Position numbers and translations under genes: made by a program. A stretch of 64,000 nucleotides of DNA from Agrobacterium cucumeris (GTDB lineage: Bacteria; Pseudomonadota; Alphaproteobacteria; Rhizobiales; Rhizobiaceae). This document shows, piece by piece, positions 58,508 to 64,000 of this stretch (within the stretch, counting starts at the first letter, position 1; every line of letters begins with the position of its first letter). The DNA lies in assembly GCF_030036535.1 (NCBI RefSeq), contig NZ_CP080387.1:1-64000 (forward strand), written 5' to 3'. The notes beneath the pieces were generated by a model. That model was not told where the DNA came from. It made no database searches and saw only the letters and a program-made list of their open reading frames with translations.

Positions 58508-60306
58508 TTCGATTGCACCGGCTTTCGCTTGAACAGCCCTTTGAGATTATCGAACAGTTCGATCTTGGCGCCGTGACGCTTCATGATGAGGGCCTGCTGC
58601 GAGATCGACAGGGTGTTGTTCCAAGCCCAGTAGATGACCAGACCAGCAGGGAAGGAAGCCAGCATGAAGGTGAAGATCAGCGGCATCCAGGTGAAGATCA
58701 TCGCCTGTGTCGGATCGGGCGGCGTCGGGTTCATGCGCATCTGCAGGAACATGGTGATGCCCATGATCAACGGCCAGACGCCGATCATCAGGAAGTGCGG
58801 CACGTCGTAGGGCAGAAGGCCGAACAGGTTGAACAGCGACGTCGGATCGGGCGCGGAAAGGTCGTGGATCCAGCCGAAGAACGGTGCATGCCGCATTTCG
58901 ATGGTGACGTAGATGACCTTGTAGAGCGCAAAGAAGACGGGAATCTGCAGCAGCATCGGCCAGCAGCCGGCCACCGGATTGATCTTCTCTTCCTTGTAGA
59001 GCTGCATCATCGCCTGCTGCATGGCCATGCGGTCATCGCCGTGCTTGGCCTTCAACTCTTCCATCTTCGGCTGTACGCGCTTCATGTTCGCCATGGAAGC
59101 ATACTGCTTGCTGGCGAGCGGGAAGAAGAGCGCCTTGACCACGATGGTGGTGAGCAGAATCGCCACGCCGAAATTGCCGAAATAACGGAAGAAGAAATCC
59201 ATCATTTTGAACATCGGCTTGGTGATGAAGTAGAACCAGCCCCAGTCGATCAGCAGGTCGAACTTCGGAATGGAATATTCGGTCTCATAACGGTCGACCA
59301 GCGGCACTTCCTTGGCGCCGGCGAAGACGAGGCTCTTCAGCTCGATGGACTGGCCGGGTTCGACCGTTATCGTGTCGCTCTTGAAATCGGCCTGATAGCT
59401 CGGCTGATTGCCCGTGATATGCGAATAGCGGGTTTCAAACGGCGTTGTCTGCGGCGGGACGATGGCCGCAGCCCAGTATTTGTCGGTGATGCCGAGCCAG
59501 CCGCCGGTCGCCTTGGCAACCGTTACCGGCGCCTCTTCAACGTCCTTGTATTTCTCTTCCGTCAGGCTGCCGTCTTTGCCGGAGACACCGAGAAAGCCCT
59601 CATGGATAACGAAGACGGGCGGGATCGCCGGCTTGTTGTTGCGCGTCACGCGGCCGTAGGTGGCGAAGGAAATAGCCGTCTGGCCGGGGTTCTCGACCTT
59701 GTCTGCGACCGAGATCATGTAATGCGGGTCGATCGACACCGTACGGGAGAAAACGACGCCCTTTTCGTTGGTATAGGTGAGCGTGACGGGTGTGGTTTCC
59801 GTCAGCTTGTCGCCGCTCGCAAGCGTCCAGACCGTGGTCGGGCCGGGAACGCCGCCGACTTCGGCAGCGCCAACATAACCAAGCTCGGTGAAGTAACCGT
59901 CCTTGGTGTCGGAGGGCGAAAACAGCGTGATGATCGGGCTCGAGTCATCGACGGTCTCATGGTAGCCCTTGAGCCGGATGTCATCGAAGCGGGCGCCGGT
60001 CAGGTTGATCGAACCGGCAATGGCGTTGGTATCGATTGCGACGCGCTGGGTCTTGGCGATCGCTTCTTCTCGGGTCGCCGTGGCGGCGGCCTGCGTGGAG
60101 GATGCGGGCGGCGCGCCTTCTACGGTTGCGCCGGGCGCGGCACCGGGTGCCGGCTGCTGCTGCTGCGTCGTCTGCTGCGCCTGGCGGGCCTCTTCGGCGC
60201 GGCGCTGCTGCTCGATGCGCGGATTCATGTAAAGGAATTGCCAGGCGAGGACGATGACAACCGAAAGGGCTATCGCGATGAAGTAATTGCGGTTCTTTTC
60301 CATCAT
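58504..60306 (-). CDS. yidC: Membrane protein insertase YidC
   Basis: YidC inserts and folds inner-membrane proteins with or without Sec. The 600-residue protein has an N-terminal signal anchor ([20 protein letters not shown]), a Gln/Ala-rich stretch, a large periplasmic beta-sandwich domain and the C-terminal five-helix Oxa1 domain with [20 protein letters not shown] and the cytoplasmic coiled-coil loop [16 protein letters not shown]. Gene overlaps: ATGA with rnpA upstream, ATGA with engB downstream. Confidence 0.97.
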   Translation of the reverse strand: MMEKNRNYFIAIALSVVIVLAWQFLYMNPRIEQQRRAEEARQAQQTTQQQQPAPGAAPGATVEGAPPASSTQAAATATREEAIAKTQRVAIDTNAIAGSINLTGARFDDIRLKGYHETVDDSSPIITLFSPSDTKDGYFTELGYVGAAEVGGVPGPTTVWTLASGDKLTETTPVTLTYTNEKGVVFSRTVSIDPHYMISVADKVENPGQTAISFATYGRVTRNNKPAIPPVFVIHEGFLGVSGKDGSLTEEKYKDVEEAPVTVAKATGGWLGITDKYWAAAIVPPQTTPFETRYSHITGNQPSYQADFKSDTITVEPGQSIELKSLVFAGAKEVPLVDRYETEYSIPKFDLLIDWGWFYFITKPMFKMMDFFFRYFGNFGVAILLTTIVVKALFFPLASKQYASMANMKRVQPKMEELKAKHGDDRMAMQQAMMQLYKEEKINPVAGCWPMLLQIPVFFALYKVIYVTIEMRHAPFFGWIHDLSAPDPTSLFNLFGLLPYDVPHFLMIGVWPLIMGITMFLQMRMNPTPPDPTQAMIFTWMPLIFTFMLASFPAGLVIYWAWNNTLSISQQALIMKRHGAKIELFDNLKGLFKRKPVQSK

Positions 60307-60686
60307 TCTTTCCTGGAGCGGGTCTCCTGGGACCGTTTCGGTTTCGCCGTTCCTTCAATGCGCTCGGTAAGGAGAGACTGAAGTTTCGGGAAGGCCGTAC
60401 TAAGCACGTCCCTGCGGGCGACAATCACATAGTCATGACCGGGCTTCATTGCGACCCCGGCAGAAAGCCTGACGGCTTCCTTGAGACGGCGGCGCATGCG
60501 ATTTCGCTCGACCGCGTTGCCTTGTTTTTTTGTTACGGTAAAACCGACCCGTGGTTCGGTTTCCGGGGTCTTCCGATCAAGCACTTCCAGAAGAAAGGTG
60601 CCTCCCCGTCGTTTTTCCCCTGCCTGAACGGCAAGAAACTCCGACCGGTTTTTAAGCCGGCCGGGGTGTTTTTTAGTCTCGCTCAT
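60303..60686 (-). CDS. rnpA: Ribonuclease P protein component
   Basis: RnpA helps the RNase P RNA mature tRNA 5' ends. The start at 60686 ([17 protein letters not shown]) gives 127 residues; an ATG twelve codons upstream is possible. The diagnostic RNR motif lies in [18 protein letters not shown]. The C-terminus is basic, ending [13 protein letters not shown]. It follows rpmH by 36 bases and overlaps yidC. Confidence 0.95.
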   Translation of the reverse strand: MSETKKHPGRLKNRSEFLAVQAGEKRRGGTFLLEVLDRKTPETEPRVGFTVTKKQGNAVERNRMRRRLKEAVRLSAGVAMKPGHDYVIVARRDVLSTAFPKLQSLLTERIEGTAKPKRSQETRSRKE

Positions 60687-60722
60687 GTGCCCGCGACTTT
60701 CATCGGGCCACACGCTCGGCAA

Positions 60723-60860
60723 TTAAGCCGACAGACGTGCGCGGCCGCGCGCACGGCGGGCTGCGAGAACCTTGCGGCCGCCAGCAGTAGCCATGCGGGC
60801 ACGGAAACCATGACGACGCTTGCGAACAAGCTTGGACGGTTGGTAGGTACGCTTCGACAT
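60723..60860 (-). CDS. rpmH: 50S ribosomal protein L34
   Basis: Translated by hand, the minus strand from ATG 60860 to TAA at 60723 gives 45 residues, highly basic: [45 protein letters not shown]. This is an almost invariant L34 sequence, with the usual position ahead of rnpA. A strong promoter lies upstream (60978-61006). Confidence 0.97.
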   Translation of the reverse strand: MSKRTYQPSKLVRKRRHGFRARMATAGGRKVLAARRARGRARLSA

Positions 60861-61212
60861 TTATTTAATACCGCGGTGTGCGGCCCTTCTTGAATTTGCA
60901 ATTATTTGCAAGAGCGTTTCGTTTTTTGCACGGCTAACCCCGCCTGGGCGAGCTTTCAATGGCCGAGCGTGCGCGGCTTATAAGGGCATAGGCCGAACAA
61001 AGTCAATTGCCGAAGGGGTTTTCGCGGTTCACCTTTTGCGGAAAACGCACCGCCATCTCCTTCGCCGACTGTCGATAGAGATTGATTCCAACGCGCAATC
61101 GATAAAATCCGAAATTCTTTCTTAACGCAGCATTGATAAATGTTGTGATGCGAAAAGTTATGCCAGCTTCCTGTTTTTCATCGTGCGGCTGGCTTGTGTT
61201 GGGGGAACGAAA
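60861..61212. other. Divergent intergenic region between rpmH and the second chemoreceptor gene
   Basis: 352 bases. The rpmH-proximal part carries the rpmH promoter and a leader of about 110 bases. The right half, about 61030-61190, is more AT-rich, as expected for a promoter region of the chemoreceptor. TTGATA near 61133 has no clearly spaced -10. I see no small RNA or tRNA gene in it. Confidence 0.6.
60978..61006 (-). promoter_or_regulatory. rpmH-rnpA-yidC promoter
   Basis: On the minus strand TTGACT (61006-61001), a 17-base spacer and TTATAA (60983-60978) form a close match to the housekeeping consensus. This is the best such match seen in the window. Expected start near 60970, about 110 bases before the L34 ATG. 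Confidence 0.7.
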
Positions 61213-63240
61213 TTGAGAATTCGCGGTCGTATCAATCTTCTTGTCGGGCTGATGAGCCTCGTGGCCTGTACCATCGGTGGACTGTCCATCTATGCGGTCA
61301 GCGAATTCCGGGTGCGTACGGTCGCGTATGAAAAGGCCGCGGAGCGCGCCTATAAGGGCGAGGCGCTCAACCGGTTGGTCACCGCGGTCGTGATGGAGGC
61401 GCGCGGCGTATATGCCGCCCCCGATATAACAAAGGCCGCACCCTTCGCGGATGGCATCGTCAAGAACCTCGACGCCATGGAAAAGCTGATCGGCACATGG
61501 ACCCCTCTCGTTCCGGCGGAACAGAAGGCGACCTTTGATAACCTCGCCAGCCGCTTCAAGGAATTCAAGGCGTTCCGCCTGGAAACCGCGCGGCTTGCCC
61601 GCGAGGCCAGCCCACAGGCGGCCAACCTGCAGGGCAACAACGATGCGAACCGGGCCAACCGCAAAGCCTATCAGGCGGATATCGATGCCGTCGTCCAGAA
61701 TGACATTGCCGAACTTGAGGCCGTCGAAGCCGGCATCGATGGTTTTGTAACGACGACATTCTGGCTGGTCATCATCGTCACCGGCAGCGGCATATTGGCC
61801 GGCGCGGCCTTCGGTCTTTATATCGGTACGCGACAGCTGAGTGCGCCCATCCGCAGTGTTTCGGAAGTGATGAACGCCGTGGCGGACGGAAATCTGGACG
61901 CGGATGTGCCCTATCTTGGCCGTAACGATGAAATCGGTGAAATGGCCGCAGCCGTTGAAGTCTTCAAGAAGAACGGCCTCGAAATGCGCCGCATGAACGC
62001 GCAGGAAACTGCCATGCGCGCCAAGAGCGACGATCTTCAGGCCGGCATGGCCATCGTCGTCGATGCGGCTGCGGGAGGCGATTTCAGCCGCCGCATCAAC
62101 AAGGATTACGGCGACGAAAACCTCAACCGTTTCGCTGCAACGATCAACGCGCTGCTCACCGGCGTCGACAATGGCGTCTCCGAGACCAGCCGTGTCATCG
62201 AAGGTCTGGCGCGCGGTGACCTGACGGAGAAGATGGACGGTGAGTTCCGCGGCGTGTTTGCCGAACTTCAGGCCAACGTCAACGAGACGCTATCCAAGTT
62301 GCGCGAAACGATGCACGAGGTGCGTAGCAGCACGGAAGGCATCAGCGGCAACGCAAACGAGTTGCGCTCTGCGGCCGACGACCTGTCGAAGCGGACGGAA
62401 CAGCAGGCCGCAGCGCTGGAAGAGACCTCCGCCGCTCTGGACGAGATTACTGCCGTTGTTCGCAATTCCACCGATCGTGCGCAGGAAGCCAGCACCATGG
62501 TGGCCGAGACCAAGCAGAAGACGGAAGAATCCGCCAATGTCGTGCGCGATGCCGTCTCCGCCATGGATCGCATCGAGCACGCTTCGCGTGAAATCAGCCA
62601 GATCATCAACGTCATTGACGAGATCGCTTTCCAGACCAACCTTCTGGCGCTGAATGCGGGCGTCGAAGCCGCCCGCGCCGGCGAGGCGGGCAAGGGCTTC
62701 GCCGTCGTCGCCCAGGAAGTGCGCGAACTGGCGCAGCGTTCTGCAACCGCCGCAAAGGACATCAAGGCGCTGATCACCAAATCCGGCCAGGAAGTGGGAC
62801 GCGGTGTATCGCTGGTGCAGAAAACCGGCAGCGCCTTGAACGAGATCGAGACCCGTGTTCTCGCGATCAATGACCACATCCATTCGATTGCCACGGCGGC
62901 GCGGGAACAGTCCACCGGCTTGCACGAGGTCAACACGGCGATCAACCAGATGGACCAGGTGACGCAGCGCAATGCCGCCATGGTGGAAGAAACTTCGGCC
63001 GCAACCCACAAGCTCAGCAATGAAGCGGGACATCTCGTGACCCTTGTGTCGCGCTTCAAGGTCGGCGCTGAGGATGCTCCGCTCCGCACCCGGATCGAGC
63101 AGCCGATGCGGCCTGTGGCGGTATCCGGCAGAGCGGCAGCTGTAGCCTCTCCGGCCCGCAAATTGATGAACAGCGTCAGCCGCGCCCTCAATGCGCAGCC
63201 GGCCGCCGCGCCGGCGCATGGCGACTGGCAGGAATTCTGA
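61213..63240 (+). CDS. Methyl-accepting chemotaxis protein with helical sensor domain
   Basis: Chemoreceptor of 675 residues from the TTG at 61213, behind GGGGGAA; a GTG 30 bases earlier is less likely. TM1 about 7-28, a periplasmic helical (four-helix-bundle-like) domain with SRFKEFKAFRLETARLAR, TM2 about 178-203, HAMP (PIRSVSEVMNAVADGNLDADV), a second HAMP-like unit (VIEGLARGDLTEKMDGEF) and signalling hairpin [20 protein letters not shown]. The C-terminus is GDWQEF, a CheR-tether-like pentapeptide. It is unrelated in its sensor domain to the 49-kb receptor. Ligand unknown. Confidence 0.93.
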   Translation: MRIRGRINLLVGLMSLVACTIGGLSIYAVSEFRVRTVAYEKAAERAYKGEALNRLVTAVVMEARGVYAAPDITKAAPFADGIVKNLDAMEKLIGTWTPLVPAEQKATFDNLASRFKEFKAFRLETARLAREASPQAANLQGNNDANRANRKAYQADIDAVVQNDIAELEAVEAGIDGFVTTTFWLVIIVTGSGILAGAAFGLYIGTRQLSAPIRSVSEVMNAVADGNLDADVPYLGRNDEIGEMAAAVEVFKKNGLEMRRMNAQETAMRAKSDDLQAGMAIVVDAAAGGDFSRRINKDYGDENLNRFAATINALLTGVDNGVSETSRVIEGLARGDLTEKMDGEFRGVFAELQANVNETLSKLRETMHEVRSSTEGISGNANELRSAADDLSKRTEQQAAALEETSAALDEITAVVRNSTDRAQEASTMVAETKQKTEESANVVRDAVSAMDRIEHASREISQIINVIDEIAFQTNLLALNAGVEAARAGEAGKGFAVVAQEVRELAQRSATAAKDIKALITKSGQEVGRGVSLVQKTGSALNEIETRVLAINDHIHSIATAAREQSTGLHEVNTAINQMDQVTQRNAAMVEETSAATHKLSNEAGHLVTLVSRFKVGAEDAPLRTRIEQPMRPVAVSGRAAAVASPARKLMNSVSRALNAQPAAAPAHGDWQEF

Positions 63241-63282
63241 GAACGCCGATCTACCGTTTCTCGCAAGACCCGCTACAGTTAG

Positions 63283-63310
63283 AACGCCGCCTTCGGGCGG
63301 CGTTTGTTTT
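63283..63310 (+). terminator. Rho-independent terminator after the second chemoreceptor
   Basis: AACGCCGCC (63283-63291) / GGCGGCGTT (63296-63304) with loop TTCG is followed by TGTTTTTT. It forms a strong GC stem with a stable UUCG-type tetraloop. Confidence 0.92.
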
Positions 63311-63434
63311 TTGCGATGATGAAAACGTTTATTTTGCAGTGCATTGGAAAAATGTCAGTTAGGTCCTATTATCATGCGTGCATATAAACCGAGCCGTTCA
63401 ACCGAAGCGGCGGCGCGCATAGGATCAGGGCCAG

Positions 63435-64000
63435 GTGTTATCTAAAGGCGTAGACAGCTTGGACCGCACGGAGGACAATCCGGTGCACTGCATGCCGGGG
63501 TTGACCGCTGGTCTTTCGGGACGCCTGCTGTTGCTCACGGTCATTTTCGTGATGATCGCCGAAGTGCTGATCTTTGTGCCTTCCGTCGCCAATATGCGCC
63601 TTTCATGGCTGCGGGACCGCCTGAACACGGCGGCTGCCGCCGGCGCTGTGATCGACGGCCTGCAGGCCGAATTGCCACGAAGCGTGCAGAACGACACGCT
63701 GATGGCAACCGGGGCAAAGCTGATTGCGCTGCGCAAGGACGGCACGTCGCGCCTGCTGGCGGTGGCGGAAACGCCGCCCGGGGTGGACGAGCAATATGAT
63801 CTTTCCGATGTTTCGCAGCTGGCGGCGGTTCGCGATGCGTTTTCCACATTGCTGTTCGGCGGCAACCGCGTCATCCGCGTTTTCGATGTCGTCGGCGACA
63901 GTGACACCATCATCGAGCTGGTGCTCGGCGAATACAAGCTGCGGGCCGCCATGCTCGCCTATGCCCGCAATGTGTTCCTGATCTCCATCGTCCTGTCACT
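63435..64000 (+). CDS. N-terminal part of a membrane sensor protein, probably a histidine kinase (cut by window end)
   Basis: Open frame after a TAG at 63420, with GTG 63435, GTG 63483 and ATG 63492 as possible starts; 188 codons are visible from the first. A first transmembrane segment (RLLLLTVIFVMIAEVLIFV) is followed by a periplasmic domain (NMRLSWLRDRLNTAAAAG ... VVGDSDTIIELVLGEYKLR) and the beginning of a second segment (NVFLISIVLS) at the edge. This layout and sequence resemble rhizobial sensor kinases I recall, but no kinase motif is inside the window, so it is a tentative call. Confidence 0.6.
   Translation, partial: MLSKGVDSLDRTEDNPVHCMPGLTAGLSGRLLLLTVIFVMIAEVLIFVPSVANMRLSWLRDRLNTAAAAGAVIDGLQAELPRSVQNDTLMATGAKLIALRKDGTSRLLAVAETPPGVDEQYDLSDVSQLAAVRDAFSTLLFGGNRVIRVFDVVGDSDTIIELVLGEYKLRAAMLAYARNVFLISIVLS

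Noticed and set aside
58486..60381. A 631-codon plus-strand frame over yidC
   Set aside because: Shadow of yidC and the end of rnpA, without domains of its own.

Overview
The window is ordinary chromosome of a high-GC alphaproteobacterium. It is almost certainly from the Agrobacterium/Rhizobium group. The pointers are an OlsB-type ornithine-lipid acyltransferase with a separate OlsA, a Fur-family regulator of the rhizobial Mur type without CxxC zinc motifs, a PraR/PhrR-type regulator beside lnt and metK, the lptC-lptA-lptB-rpoN-hpf-ptsN order, and RIME-like intergenic repeats. From memory, gene content and order match the circular chromosome of Agrobacterium fabrum C58; this was not checked by a search. 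The record begins exactly on an ATG of dnaA, so it has probably been rotated to dnaA, and the true DnaA start may lie outside the window.

Layout. 1-6.1 kb: dnaA, then hemW-rdgB-rph on the minus strand facing hrcA-grpE. 6.2-11.3 kb: one minus-strand run lptC-lptA-lptB-rpoN-hpf-ptsN joins LPS export, sigma-54, ribosome hibernation and nitrogen PTS. 11.5-18.1 kb: sppA, ihfB, a LapA-like protein, two RNA methyltransferases overlapping each other and lspA, and a hybrid sensor kinase with a decayed extra receiver. 18.2-28.7 kb: olsB behind a good Pho-box candidate, then mutS, glnD, murJ, a VOC protein, trpS and a universal stress protein. 28.8-38.6 kb: nfuA behind a promoter overlapped by an Irr-type iron box, then tsaB, rimI, mur, olsA, miaB, phoH, ybeY, corC, lnt and praR. 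38.7-49.1 kb: metK, trmB, rbsK, rmuC, def-fmt-truA, the dapD-dapE-membrane protein group and a LOG-family protein. 49.2-57.8 kb: a chemoreceptor, a nucleoside hydrolase, hsp20 plus DUF1150 behind a sigma-32-like promoter and a ROSE-type RNA thermometer candidate, a secreted EF-hand protein, a pyrimidine nucleotidase, an EamA transporter, argB and an orphan anti-sigma-like protein. 57.8-64 kb: rpmH-rnpA-yidC-engB, a second chemoreceptor, and the start of a sensor kinase cut by the window edge.

How the parts work together. Envelope construction is a strong theme (lptABC, lspA, lnt, murJ, olsA, olsB, yidC, sppA), as are RNA modification and translation (rph, miaB, truA, trmB, tsaB, rimI, def, fmt, trpS, ybeY, hpf, rnpA, rpmH). 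Nitrogen and phosphate control is represented by glnD, rpoN, ptsN and the Pho box at olsB. Both acyltransferases of ornithine-lipid synthesis are present, 12 kb apart.

I found no tRNA or rRNA gene, insertion sequence, prophage, CRISPR array or defence locus, and no obviously novel multi-gene system. The most interesting signals are regulatory: the Pho box at olsB, the Irr box at nfuA, the sigma-32/ROSE arrangement at hsp20, the palindrome in front of metK and the spaced direct repeats in front of the EF-hand gene. No search or folding program was run, so all of these are pattern-based.
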